A DNA stretch of 9,875 bases from UBA7656 sp040755335 (GTDB lineage Bacteria; Acidobacteriota; Blastocatellia; UBA7656), in assembly GCA_040755335.1 (NCBI GenBank), contig JBFMAU010000297.1, forward strand, positions 1 to 9,875. Direction: 5' to 3'. A program made the position numbers and the translations under genes. The notes under the pieces were generated by a model that made no database searches, was not told where the DNA came from, and worked only from the letters and a program-made list of their open reading frames with translations. How positions within the stretch are numbered: the first letter of the stretch is position 1; each line of letters opens with the position of its first letter. Of the stretch, positions 1-7,967 are shown piece after piece.

Positions 1-75
1 TTTACCCATTCAAAAACAAATCGTTTGAATCATGATCGTGGTCGCATCATTTATTCAAAAACCTTTGACTGAAAC
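1..75. other. Short non-coding tail downstream of the CHAT gene
   Basis: This AT-richer stretch follows the stop codon of the minus-strand CHAT gene. It holds a 7-bp inverted repeat (ATTCAAA at 8-14 and TTTGAAT at 24-30, 9-base loop) and a 10-bp direct repeat, ATTCAAAAAC, at 8-17 and 53-62. The inverted repeat has a weak AT-rich stem and no clean T-run after it on the minus strand, so I do not call it a terminator. No gene can be supported here. Confidence 0.4.
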
Positions 76-3000
76 TCACCATCCCCGTCCGACGATGATC
101 ATCCGCGACCAGTAAAACGGATGCGCGCGCTCGCTTTTGATCATCTTCAATGCAGATTGTCGCAGCGCCTCAGCCGGAGATAGCCGCCCTTTCAGATTGC
201 TATGAAGCTCTGTCAATAAATCCGACCCTTCTGAGTCCGATTTCAACTGATTGATGAAACTTGTCGGGCATCCCGCAATCAACCATCCCCAGGCGAGTCC
301 CGTTATCGCATCTCCGCTCATCTCTTCGCTCGCCATCTCGCAATTCGACATCACCACAATGTCGCTCCTCAAATTCAGGCTGATGATCTCCCACGCCTGA
401 AGCAAGCCGTCTTCTTTCTCGCTGCCGGTCAACAACACGGTAGAATGCAGAGGATTGGCATCGCTCAGGATTGCGCGCACGGATAGCTGAAGTATGCGGC
501 TCTGCGCGCCTTCGGTTTTCAGTCTCTCTTCGCTCGCATCCGCGCTAGTGTAGATGCGCGATACCTGCGCGCCGTAAATTGCAGCCATCGCTTTTAACTC
601 GTTTTCATTTTCAGCGCGCGCGTCAAAATTTTTATCTCCGCTCAACTGACTGACGCGCGAAAGCGTCTCTTCGCTAACAACAGGATCGCCGAAAGTGAGA
701 AGCTGTTCTCTCGCAGCGCGCCTCATTGCGGGCCTTTTCATTTCGCGATACGCCGTCAGCGAAGGCGCGTAAGAGATGGCCGCGTATTCGATCAGGTAAC
801 GATTATCCGCTCCTTGCAATGCCTGAAACGGCAAACCCCACAGCGCAGAATCGGGCGCGACGACTAACCTTTCTTTTCCTCTCAACTGATCGCTCGCACC
901 CGCAATGAGCAGATCGAATAATTCACGCGCGAATCTGCGCGTCTGCTCGCTTCTTTCTTCTATCAGGCTGCGAAACGCGGCGACGCGCCTGACCATCTCC
1001 GCGCGGCCCATGTTCAAAACATAAACTTTCAACTTCACTGTCTGCCGCCTGCCTGCCTGCTCCAGAGTCAAAACGAAAAGGCATGTCTTCGCTTCGCTTA
1101 CGGTGAATGTGAGCAGCGCCGAATGAGTGTCGAGCAACCGAGCGGCTTCTTCGATTTTCAAAGGCGCATCTTCACCTCTGAGAGATTTGAGTTGAGGATG
1201 CAAAGCATAAAGCCGCTTTCTGAACGACTCGTATCCCTGTCTCGCTCGATTCAATCGCGCTTCGAGCCGTGAGAGCCGCGCGTCGCTTTTCTGCTGATTC
1301 TCCCTGTCGCGTTCCAGATGACGGGGCAGAGAAACAACCGTGTTGCTCAACTGCTTTGCGCGCTCGAACTGGCGGGCCGCAGCGACGAGCGTCTTTACGA
1401 GTTGCCGCTCGCGGTTTTGCTCTGCGGCGGTCATCCCTCGCGTGATTCTCAATTTCACTCCGCGAAGCATGTCCCACAAAGAGTTTTGCCTTGCGGTCTC
1501 GGCAAAAGCGAACGCGCCGGGAGTATCGTTTTGAGAGAGCAGCAAATCCATCATCTCGATGTATGGAGCGTTTTTATCTTTGAAGAAAGGCTGCGCGCTC
1601 GTTCCATCGATCAACTTTCCGCGCATCGCTTCGATGACCGAGATTGATTCTTCAAACGCCTTTCGAGCCTTATCGATTTGATCGAGCGCGCGCAGAGCCG
1701 CGCCTGCCGTAAATCGCGCCTGCCACAAGACCTGATCGCTTCCGGCTTCCTTTGCCATCGCCGTCGCCCTCTCTGCCACTTCGAGCGACCTCGCATAATC
1801 GCCCCGCGCGTAATGCACCCCGGCCATGCTTTCAAGCGTGTTCGCCATCGCTTCCTTTTCGGCGAGGAATTCGTAAAGTGACAGGCCCTTCTGATAAAAC
1901 TCCAGAGCCGCGTCGTAAGCGCGCTCGGCATAATGAACTGACGCGATGCCCGTGTAAGAAGCCGCCATCCCTTCCGCTTTCTGAAGCGATTCGAAGAGAG
2001 AAAGCGCAGCGCGATAACGCTCCATAGCCGCATCATAATCGCGCTCCGTGTAGTGGATGTATCCTATATCGATCAACAGGAGTGCGGCATTGAGCTTGTC
2101 GCCGCGTTCTTCATAAAGCGCGAGGCATCGCGTGTAAGCCTCGCGCGCAGAGGCGAAGTTGTAGTGTCTCAGGTGAGCAAGACCTATGCGGCGAAGAGTG
2201 TCGGGCATAGCCGTTTTGTTGCGGAGCGATTCGAGCAGCGAGAGGTTGCGGTAATAAAAACTGAGCGCGGCTGCGAAATCTCCCATCGCGTAATGGGACG
2301 ACGCGATGCCGAAAAGAGATGAAGCAATGCTGCGCCTGTCTTTGAATCCTTCTTCGAAGGCCAGCGATTTCTGATAACACTCAAGCGCCGAGTCATAGTT
2401 TCCGAGCGCGAAGTGCGCGCCGCCGAGATAATGCAGGGTGTCGGCTATGGCGGGCGCGTCCTTGACGGCCTCGAAACCGGTGATAGCTTTCAGGTAGTTA
2501 TCCATCGCCTCTTCGTAATTCTCCTGATGGTAAAGCGCGTCCCCGATGCTTCTCAAAGCTACGGCGACCTGAGCTTTTCTTCCCAGGTGTTCGTTGAGCT
2601 TGAGGGATTTTTCGAAGAGGCGGATTGCCTCTCCGTATTTTTCCTGCGCGTAGTAGAGACCGCCTATATCTCTCAAGGTGTCGGCGATCTTCGCGTTGTC
2701 GCGCAAGGCTTCGTAAACAGAGAGCGCGTGGTTGTAACTTTCCATCGACTTCTGATACTGGCGTTGCTCAAGATGAATCTTTGCGATTTCGCTGTGGAGG
2801 TCTGCCACGCGGGATCGGTCTCCAAGCTCTTCGAAGAGGGCGAGAGCTTTTTGATATCTCTCAATCGCCTGCGCGTTACTTTCCGCCGCTCGATTTATCG
2901 CTGCCAGACCGATGTGAGCGAGCGCGACGCTTCGTTTGTCGTTGAGGCTCTCTCCCAGATTCAACACGAGGCGATAGGCTTCTATGGCTTTGGGGATCAA

Positions 3001-3705
3001 GGTCGGCGACCGAAACGATTCGGCTTTTATGAGAAGGGCTTTCACCAGTTCGGGCGTGACCATCTCTTTGTTTTCGGAGAGCAGCGCGCGGCGGTCTTCC
3101 GCAGTCGTATCGAGCAGAGCGGAGGCGAACTGTTCTTCGAGCGGCAAAGAAGAAGAGGTTTTCCACTCAGAGCCTTTCTTGAGGAATTCTTCGATGTTTT
3201 GCGACGCGGGGACATCCCACCAGATTTTCCACGCATTGCCTTCGCATACAAGCGCGAGGTTGCGGGCGAATGGCTCGTTACGAGTCGGGCCGCTGGCGAG
3301 TTTGACGGAAAGATCGGCGGTGAGTCGAAGTATGGCTCTGCTGCCTCCAACTTTTACATCTGAGACGATGACACTCGAAAAAGCATAATCTCCGGCATCG
3401 AATGCTTCCTGATATTTTTCAAAGCTCGGGGCCACGTCTTTCGATCTGAGGCTCCAGACCCTCATCATCGCTTCCAAATCTTCCTTAGCGTAAGCCTCTG
3501 TATATTTTTGAGCGAGCGCGCGCAGAGCATCTTCATCGGCGGATTGCGAAGGAGAGAAGTTGTCGATGTGCAATCCGGCAGATTGCGCTTTGTCCTCAGA
3601 ACATGAAAGTTGAAGGCCGCCGAGGCTGACCGCTTCTTCTGATGAGGCGAGAGGAATGACAGACAGTAGAGCGACCGCGAGCAGGCGATGAGGAATCATT
3701 TTCAT
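76..3705 (-). CDS. Exported NTF2-like/TPR/CHAT domain protein, probable pseudo-protease
   Basis: A 1209-residue protein. Residues 1 to about 22 form a Sec-type signal peptide (MKMIPHR, a hydrophobic stretch, then PLASS), so it probably acts outside the cytoplasm. About residues 55-175 look like an NTF2/SnoaL-like domain ending in a WKIWW motif. Residues 260-699 are eleven TPR-type repeats in exact 40-residue register. About 740-840 is a charged coiled coil. About 850-1209 is a CHAT domain (caspase-like peptidase family), with PDSALWGLPFQAL near 951-964 and the Cys block MSNCEM (C1122). The family's catalytic His (in ATHG) is replaced: the matching segment reads LSVRAIL, with Arg at 1077. Caspase-type cleavage is therefore doubtful, and a scaffold or binding role is possible. 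ATG at 3705 is chosen because it begins the signal peptide; a second ATG at 3699 would also work. The gene lies 38 bp downstream of thiL on the same strand. Substrate and partners are unknown. Confidence 0.9.
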   Translation of the reverse strand: MKMIPHRLLAVALLSVIPLASSEEAVSLGGLQLSCSEDKAQSAGLHIDNFSPSQSADEDALRALAQKYTEAYAKEDLEAMMRVWSLRSKDVAPSFEKYQEAFDAGDYAFSSVIVSDVKVGGSRAILRLTADLSVKLASGPTRNEPFARNLALVCEGNAWKIWWDVPASQNIEEFLKKGSEWKTSSSLPLEEQFASALLDTTAEDRRALLSENKEMVTPELVKALLIKAESFRSPTLIPKAIEAYRLVLNLGESLNDKRSVALAHIGLAAINRAAESNAQAIERYQKALALFEELGDRSRVADLHSEIAKIHLEQRQYQKSMESYNHALSVYEALRDNAKIADTLRDIGGLYYAQEKYGEAIRLFEKSLKLNEHLGRKAQVAVALRSIGDALYHQENYEEAMDNYLKAITGFEAVKDAPAIADTLHYLGGAHFALGNYDSALECYQKSLAFEEGFKDRRSIASSLFGIASSHYAMGDFAAALSFYYRNLSLLESLRNKTAMPDTLRRIGLAHLRHYNFASAREAYTRCLALYEERGDKLNAALLLIDIGYIHYTERDYDAAMERYRAALSLFESLQKAEGMAASYTGIASVHYAERAYDAALEFYQKGLSLYEFLAEKEAMANTLESMAGVHYARGDYARSLEVAERATAMAKEAGSDQVLWQARFTAGAALRALDQIDKARKAFEESISVIEAMRGKLIDGTSAQPFFKDKNAPYIEMMDLLLSQNDTPGAFAFAETARQNSLWDMLRGVKLRITRGMTAAEQNRERQLVKTLVAAARQFERAKQLSNTVVSLPRHLERDRENQQKSDARLSRLEARLNRARQGYESFRKRLYALHPQLKSLRGEDAPLKIEEAARLLDTHSALLTFTVSEAKTCLFVLTLEQAGRRQTVKLKVYVLNMGRAEMVRRVAAFRSLIEERSEQTRRFARELFDLLIAGASDQLRGKERLVVAPDSALWGLPFQALQGADNRYLIEYAAISYAPSLTAYREMKRPAMRRAAREQLLTFGDPVVSEETLSRVSQLSGDKNFDARAENENELKAMAAIYGAQVSRIYTSADASEERLKTEGAQSRILQLSVRAILSDANPLHSTVLLTGSEKEDGLLQAWEIISLNLRSDIVVMSNCEMASEEMSGDAITGLAWGWLIAGCPTSFINQLKSDSEGSDLLTELHSNLKGRLSPAEALRQSALKMIKSERAHPFYWSRMIIVGRGW
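1609..2928 (-). repeat. Eleven in-register 40-residue TPR repeats within the CHAT gene
   Basis: Residues 260-699 divide into eleven consecutive 40-residue units with no insertions or deletions. Each carries the pattern of small residues at the helix A crossing (for example IADTLRDIGGLYYAQEKY) followed by A-x-x-x-Y/F-x-x-x-L in helix B. The 40-residue period, instead of the usual 34, matches the longer TPR units of kinesin-light-chain or LGN type. Units are diverged at DNA level, so this is a protein repeat and not a recent DNA duplication. Confidence 0.85.
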
Positions 3706-3743
3706 AATCGCTCATAGACACCCTGAGAGCGGATTTTGTTCCG

Positions 3744-4715
3744 TCAGATCGAATGTTCAAAACCCTGCGGTTCGATTTCTTCCAGCACTACGCCGCGCCT
3801 CAGACGCAACCCCCTCCCGGCGGTGATCTCGCCTATGAGCGCCACAGGCAATCCGGCCATCGCCGAGACGTTGAGTATTCGTTCGTGATTATGCGGGCTG
3901 GCTGTGAAGAGCAGTTCGTACTCTTCTCCTCCGTGAAGCGCAAGCGCCAGAGCGTCTTCAGCCAACGCGCCCGCGCTTTCAGCCACAGGGATCGAAGGAG
4001 CGTCGATTATCGCGCCGCAGTTGCTCTCTTCGAGAATGTGATTGAGATCGAGGCTCAAGCCGTCACTGATATCGATCATCGCCGTCGCAAGTCCGGCCAG
4101 TCCGATCGCTCGCCCGAAAGCGCATCGCGGCTCAGGGTCCAAGTGCTTCAACATCGCGGCCTTCTGCAAACTGTCCGCCTCGTCGAGGATGACTCCCTCA
4201 TCGAGCAATCGCAACCCTAAAGCCGATGCTCCGAGAGCGCCCGTGACATAAATCCTGTTTCCGGGCCGCGCGCCCGAACGACGAACCGCCGTGCCTTTGA
4301 AACATTCTCCGATCACTATGGTGTCTACAAACATCGGGCCGGGCGACGAAGAGGTGTCGCCGCCTATGATGGCAACGTCGGCCCAGCGGGCCATATCGCA
4401 AAGGCCATCGAAGAAGCGGTCTATGAATTCCGCTGATGAGCCTTGAGGGATCGCAAGACTGATGAGCGCGTACTGCGGATGCCCGCCCATGGCGGCGATG
4501 TCGCTCAGCGTGACGGCAAGCGACTTGCGGCCTATCATAAAAGGGTCGCCCGGTCGAAAGTGAACGCCCTCGATCATCAGATCGCAGCAGACGAGCATCT
4601 CAAGGTCGCCACGTTCTTCTATCACCGCCGCGTCATCGCCTATGCCGACCTTCACCCCGCTCGTCGTGCGCGCTCTGCGTTTTATCTTCGCTATTATCTC
4701 TCGCTCTGCTGGCAT
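3744..4715 (-). CDS. thiL: Thiamine-monophosphate kinase
   Basis: ThiL phosphorylates thiamine monophosphate with ATP to give thiamine diphosphate, the active cofactor, in the cytoplasm. The 323-residue length is normal for the family. Signatures appear in the right order: GIGDDAAV (24-31), DLMIEGVHF (45-53), KSLAVTLSDIAAMG (64-77), GGDTSSSP (118-125), RSGARPGNRIYVTG (146-159), DISDGLSLDL (215-224) and GGEEYELLF (262-270). These are the ATP/Mg and substrate-binding blocks of the PurM/ThiL fold. The ATG at 4715 is used; a GTG two codons upstream (4721) is an alternative, and neither has a clear Shine-Dalgarno sequence. No other thiamine gene is nearby. The CHAT gene follows 38 bp downstream, so co-transcription is possible, but I see no functional link. 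Confidence 0.95.
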   Translation of the reverse strand: MPAEREIIAKIKRRARTTSGVKVGIGDDAAVIEERGDLEMLVCCDLMIEGVHFRPGDPFMIGRKSLAVTLSDIAAMGGHPQYALISLAIPQGSSAEFIDRFFDGLCDMARWADVAIIGGDTSSSPGPMFVDTIVIGECFKGTAVRRSGARPGNRIYVTGALGASALGLRLLDEGVILDEADSLQKAAMLKHLDPEPRCAFGRAIGLAGLATAMIDISDGLSLDLNHILEESNCGAIIDAPSIPVAESAGALAEDALALALHGGEEYELLFTASPHNHERILNVSAMAGLPVALIGEITAGRGLRLRRGVVLEEIEPQGFEHSI

Positions 4716-4848
4716 TGCCACATAGTAACAGTCAACAATTTGGTAGAAAACCCCGGAGGGCGTGTTGTAGAATGGGCAAGCCTCCAGCTTAGTTCCTGGG
4801 TTGCAGCAGCAGGGGTTTCATTCACATTCAACGCGACGATCTGAAAAG
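4716..4848. promoter_or_regulatory. Divergent intergenic region between thiL and the zinc-ribbon gene
   Basis: The two flanking genes start outward from this region, so both promoters should lie in it. A possible plus-strand -10 box, TAGAAT, is at 4768-4773, but no good -35 box sits 16-18 bp before it. On the minus strand a TTGACT lies near 4730-4735, just before the thiL start, with no well-spaced -10. No operator palindrome or riboswitch is evident; in particular I see no TPP riboswitch ahead of thiL. The call rests on gene orientation, not on strong motifs. Confidence 0.4.
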
Positions 4849-6075
4849 ATGGAAATCGATCCCAATCGAGATGAAATAGACCTCTACGATGAATTGCTGG
4901 CCTTCAGCGAACTGCCGCCTGATGAGCAAGTCGTCATCGAAGAGATGGATTTCATCAGCGAACTGGAAGCGGCTGAAGTCATACAATCGCCGATCGCGCC
5001 TCAGATGATAGAGATCGAAGAACCGCCCGCCGCGCCCCCGGCAGTCGAGCGCATAACTCAGTCAAAGCTCGAAAACCTCGTAGATCAGTCTTCGCTCAAC
5101 CTTATACTCGAAGACGAATCGTTCAAGGATATTCTTGAAGGCATCTCTCCCAGCAAGCTCGCCGAAAAATCTTCGCGCCCCGTTCAGCGCGCGGAATCGC
5201 CTGAGCCTGTCGAAAAAACTCCGGCGGTCACTGCGCCAAAAGAAGTTCCTATCAAAACGGCGCAGGCCGCTTCTTCTGACAAGACTGCGGAGAAGGGTAG
5301 AGAGAAACCCGCCGCCAGCAAATTAAAGGCTGGTACTCGCATAACGATCAGAGAAGACACGACCGCTGGAGGCATCACGCTCAATGCCGAAGACCTGCTG
5401 GCCGAAGAAGACGAGTTGACATTCACTTCTCAAAAGAGCGCGGCTCCGCCTTCGGCCATCGAGGTGCTGGAGAAAGTCAGCGGGCCGCTCAAACAGGAGG
5501 TGCTGGAGAGAATCAGCGGATCGCTGGATCAGGAAGCGACGAAGAAAGACAGCGGGTCTCTCGATCAGGAAACGGCGAAGAAAGACAGCGGATCGCTCAA
5601 AACAGAAGCGCCGAAAAAAGAGAGCGGGCCGCTCAAAATAAAGGTGACGAAGAAAGACAGCGGGCCGCTCAAATCTCTGCCGAATTTTCCTGAGCCAGCC
5701 GAACTGCCGCCGGAGATGCACGAAACCGGACCGCTGGAGCCTCCGTCAAGTCATCCTTCTGCAAAGCCGCCCGCTCCCAAAAAACCGACTCAGCCGACGG
5801 GAGACCTGCTCCGGGCCAGCGCGCCTCTGAAGATCACAGGGTTTCTCAACGAGCCTCCTCCTGAGCCTGAAAACACAGGCGGGCTTGTCGCTATATGTCC
5901 GGTATGCGGCCATCAATCAGACCGTCAGGCCATCATCTGCATAGAGTGCGGTCATCTCTTCAATGAAAAGCCGTCCGATGATGAAGTGAAGCTGACCTGT
6001 CAGGATTGCGGCTCGAAGGCCCGACCGGACGAAATGTTCTGCCCCGAATGCGGAGCCATCCTGATCGGAGAATGA
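4849..6075 (+). CDS. Low-complexity protein with 12-residue repeats and two C-terminal zinc ribbons
   Basis: I do not recognise a named family. The protein is 408 residues and has no signal peptide or membrane segment. The N-terminal 100 residues are acidic (for example DLYDELLAFSELPPDEQ). Residues about 105-345 are Pro/Lys/Glu/Ser-rich and probably disordered, with a 12-residue tandem repeat at 211-270. The C-terminus has two Cys4 zinc ribbons: C350/C353 with C364/C367, and C384/C387 with C398/C401, both of the CPxCG or CxxCG type. Such double zinc ribbons often mediate protein or nucleic-acid contacts, but no function can be assigned. The ATG at 4849 is preferred; an in-frame TTG at 4801 would add 16 residues (MQQQGFHSHS...) and has no ribosome binding site. 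The gene is divergent from thiL and converges on the Clp N gene with 3 bp between the stop codons. Confidence 0.8.
   Translation: MEIDPNRDEIDLYDELLAFSELPPDEQVVIEEMDFISELEAAEVIQSPIAPQMIEIEEPPAAPPAVERITQSKLENLVDQSSLNLILEDESFKDILEGISPSKLAEKSSRPVQRAESPEPVEKTPAVTAPKEVPIKTAQAASSDKTAEKGREKPAASKLKAGTRITIREDTTAGGITLNAEDLLAEEDELTFTSQKSAAPPSAIEVLEKVSGPLKQEVLERISGSLDQEATKKDSGSLDQETAKKDSGSLKTEAPKKESGPLKIKVTKKDSGPLKSLPNFPEPAELPPEMHETGPLEPPSSHPSAKPPAPKKPTQPTGDLLRASAPLKITGFLNEPPPEPENTGGLVAICPVCGHQSDRQAIICIECGHLFNEKPSDDEVKLTCQDCGSKARPDEMFCPECGAILIGE
5479..5673 (+). repeat. 36-bp (12-residue) tandem repeats, five units plus a partial
   Basis: Five in-frame 36-bp units start at 5479, 5515, 5551, 5587 and 5623, followed by a partial sixth at 5659. 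The encoded consensus is SG(P/S)L(K/D)xExxKK(D/E), for example SGSLDQEATKKD and SGPLKIKVTKKD. The middle units are closest to each other. Looser echoes of the core follow in the same linker (TGPLE near residue 293, SAPLKITG near 324). The repeat keeps reading frame and looks like expansion of a linker motif. Confidence 0.9.
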
Positions 6076-6078
6076 AAA

Positions 6079-6762
6079 TCACTCATCATCGATGGGGCGC
6101 TGCCTTTCATTTTCGCTTATCACTCCCTTGCGAACTAGAAGATCGAGCAACGCGGAAAACTGCGTTTGAGGGTTGATCGATAATTTGTGTCCAGTAGTGT
6201 TTTCTTCAGCGAAGTCCAGCGGCGAGATGATACCTCGCTGCGTGAGCAAATCGATCAGGGCGCGGAGCTTTTTGATAATGCCAGCCACTTCGTCATTTTG
6301 AATTCTGCTGGCGACCGGGCGGGGAGTCGCATCCACTTTGAGCATAGAATCGACTACTCTCTCAATGGTCAATCCCTTCTCGTTGAGGATGCGGCTCGTA
6401 GCAGATTCTCCCTCTCTGAGCAATCCGAGCATCAAATGCTCAGTGCCTATGTAATGGTAGTTCAACCGCTCACTCTCCTCAGCAGCTAATAGAAGCGATC
6501 GTTTGGCGCTCGTCGAAAGCGGCATATCGACTGTGCCTTTTGCTCCTTTCGGCGCAGGAGGAATAGCAGCCTCGACTTCGCTTTTTATGATTTGAGCAAG
6601 ATCATCGCCAGCGGGTGAGAGTCGATTGAAGAGATGATGATCCTCGCGCAGCAGGCCGAGCAGAATATGCTCAGGCCCGATCTCCGTCGATCCTAAGGTG
6701 CCTGCTTCATAGCGGGCAAAGAAGATCACTCGACGGGCCTTTTCGGTGTACCTGTCAAACAT
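6079..6762 (-). CDS. Stand-alone Clp N-domain (ClpA/ClpC N-terminal-like) protein
   Basis: A 227-residue protein. Residues 1-140 carry two Clp N repeats: MFDRYTEKARRVIFFARYEA with IGPEHILLGLLRE (28-40), then LSTSAKRSLLLAAEESERL with IGTEHLMLGLLREGES (105-120). This is the start of ClpC-type unfoldases, which recruits substrates and adaptors, but no Walker A or AAA+ module follows. The 90-residue C-terminal part is unlike ClpC and repeats a short motif (166-180 and 202-216). It could be an adaptor or decoy for a Clp unfoldase encoded elsewhere; that is inference. The ATG at 6762 is chosen because AGGGAGG lies 5 nt upstream and MFDRYTEKAR is the canonical ClpC start; an upstream TTG at 6780 would overlap the preceding stop. 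It follows the cysteine desulfurase gene by 14 bp, probably as one transcript. Confidence 0.9.
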   Translation of the reverse strand: MFDRYTEKARRVIFFARYEAGTLGSTEIGPEHILLGLLREDHHLFNRLSPAGDDLAQIIKSEVEAAIPPAPKGAKGTVDMPLSTSAKRSLLLAAEESERLNYHYIGTEHLMLGLLREGESATSRILNEKGLTIERVVDSMLKVDATPRPVASRIQNDEVAGIIKKLRALIDLLTQRGIISPLDFAEENTTGHKLSINPQTQFSALLDLLVRKGVISENERQRPIDDE

Positions 6763-6767
6763 AGCCG

Positions 6768-6774
6768 CCTCCCT
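6768..6774 (-). promoter_or_regulatory. Ribosome binding site of the Clp N gene
   Basis: On the minus strand AGGGAGG sits 5 nt before the ATG at 6762. It is the clearest Shine-Dalgarno sequence in the window and decides this start over the in-frame TTG at 6780. It falls between the stop of the cysteine desulfurase gene (6777-6779) and the Clp N start. Confidence 0.8.
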
Positions 6775-6776
6775 GT

Positions 6777-7967
6777 TCAACTCCGGGATTCTACTGGCAA
6801 GCCCATCTCAATACCATCCTCCTCCGACACGAGCCGCAAGTGAGGGACGATTTCTCCAATGGCTCGGAGCGTGTAATCTAACTCTTCGCGCGTGGTCTCG
6901 CGGCTCAAACTGAAGCGCAGACTTGCCAGCACATCTTTTCTCGAAAGCCCCATCGCCGTCAGCACGTGGCTAGGCTCGACCGATCCTGACGAACAGGCCG
7001 ACCCGGTAGATGCGGCTATGCCTCGAAGATCTAAAGCTATCAACAAAGCTTCGCCATCAATTCGGCGAAAAGTTATGTTCGAGATATTCGGCAATCTCTC
7101 TGCTGCGACGGCGTTGATTTTCACGTCAGGCACGCGCGCGCTCACTTCGCTCTCGAACCAGTCTCTCAGCGCGCGCACGCGCGTCATATCTTCCACGCGC
7201 GCAAGCTCTGCGGCTTTGCCCAGCCCGACAATGCCTGCGACGTTTTCGGTTCCGGGTCTGCGGTCGCGCTCGTGGTGTCCGCCATAAAGCAATTTTGCCA
7301 GTCGCACGCCCTTTCTCACATAAAGCGCGCCCACGCCCTTTGGGCCATGAAATTTGTGAGCCGATATGGAAAGAAGATCGACTCCCAACCGGTCGACATC
7401 GATTGCCATTTTTCCGACCGATTGAACCGCGTCGGTGTGAAAGCGCAAATGCTCGAACCCTGAGGCGCGCGATTGGGCGATCACTCTTCCGATTTCTTCT
7501 ATGGGCTGAAGAGCGCCCGTCTCGTTGTTCGCATGCATAATCGATATGAGAGAGGTGTCGCTCTCGATGGCATCTCTTACGCTTTCGACCTTAACTCTTC
7601 CGTCCTCATCGACCTGAAGATAAGTGACGCGGAAACCATCTCGTTCGAGCGACTGGCATGTGGCCAGCACAGCAGGATGTTCTATCCGGGTGGTTATGAT
7701 GTGGCGACCGCTTGCGCCGAGGGCTGCGCCGCGAATGGCGAGGTTGTCCGCTTCGGTTCCTCCCGAAAGAAAAATTATCTCTGTCGGATCCGAATTGATG
7801 AGAGACGCCACCTGACGGCGGGCCTGCTCGACAGCGGCCTTTGCGCGTCTGCCGAACGAATGCACGGACTGCGCGTTGCCCATCTCTTCGGAAAAGTAGG
7901 GGAGCATCGCCTGAATCGCTTCGCGGTCGAGCGCGGTTGTGGCTGCGTTGTCGAGATAAACCTTCAC
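6777..7967 (-). CDS. Cysteine desulfurase, class I (NifS/IscS type)
   Basis: A PLP-dependent enzyme that removes sulfur from L-cysteine to give alanine and a protein persulfide used for Fe-S clusters and thiolated cofactors. The protein is 396 residues. It starts MKVYLDNAATT, as the family does. Visible active-site residues are H97 (in IEHPAV), N148/E149 of NNETG, D179 and Q182 (HTDAVQ), the PLP lysine K205 in SAHKFHGPKG, and the persulfide Cys C325 in STGSACSSGSVEPSH, the extended-loop form of class I enzymes. It lacks the C-terminal tail typical of proteobacterial IscS, and no iscU, iscR or tRNA-thiolation gene is adjacent, so I leave the symbol open (nifS- or iscS-like). The start is GTG at 7967: an in-frame stop lies four codons upstream and there is no other usable start. 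No Shine-Dalgarno sequence is visible. A repeat-rich region precedes it. Confidence 0.95.
   Translation of the reverse strand: MKVYLDNAATTALDREAIQAMLPYFSEEMGNAQSVHSFGRRAKAAVEQARRQVASLINSDPTEIIFLSGGTEADNLAIRGAALGASGRHIITTRIEHPAVLATCQSLERDGFRVTYLQVDEDGRVKVESVRDAIESDTSLISIMHANNETGALQPIEEIGRVIAQSRASGFEHLRFHTDAVQSVGKMAIDVDRLGVDLLSISAHKFHGPKGVGALYVRKGVRLAKLLYGGHHERDRRPGTENVAGIVGLGKAAELARVEDMTRVRALRDWFESEVSARVPDVKINAVAAERLPNISNITFRRIDGEALLIALDLRGIAASTGSACSSGSVEPSHVLTAMGLSRKDVLASLRFSLSRETTREELDYTLRAIGEIVPHLRLVSEEDGIEMGLPVESRS

Noticed and set aside
2413..3363. A 316-codon open frame on the plus strand, opposite the CHAT gene
   Set aside because: It is fully antisense to the well-supported TPR and NTF2-like coding region, and its protein has no family features. 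The repetitive, GC-rich TPR codons keep the opposite frame open.
3723..3747. A hairpin between thiL and the CHAT gene (CTGA/TCAG and CGGA/TCCG) as a terminator
   Set aside because: The stem is broken by a 3-base bulge, overlaps the thiL stop codon, and is not followed by a T-run on the minus strand.
5323..5721. A minus-strand open frame with repeated ERPAVFLRR segments
   Set aside because: It is the antisense shadow of the 36-bp repeats in the zinc-ribbon gene.
7130..7200. Clusters of GCGCGC palindromes
   Set aside because: They recur across the window in Arg/Ala codons and reflect base composition and codon use; there is no sign of a special site.
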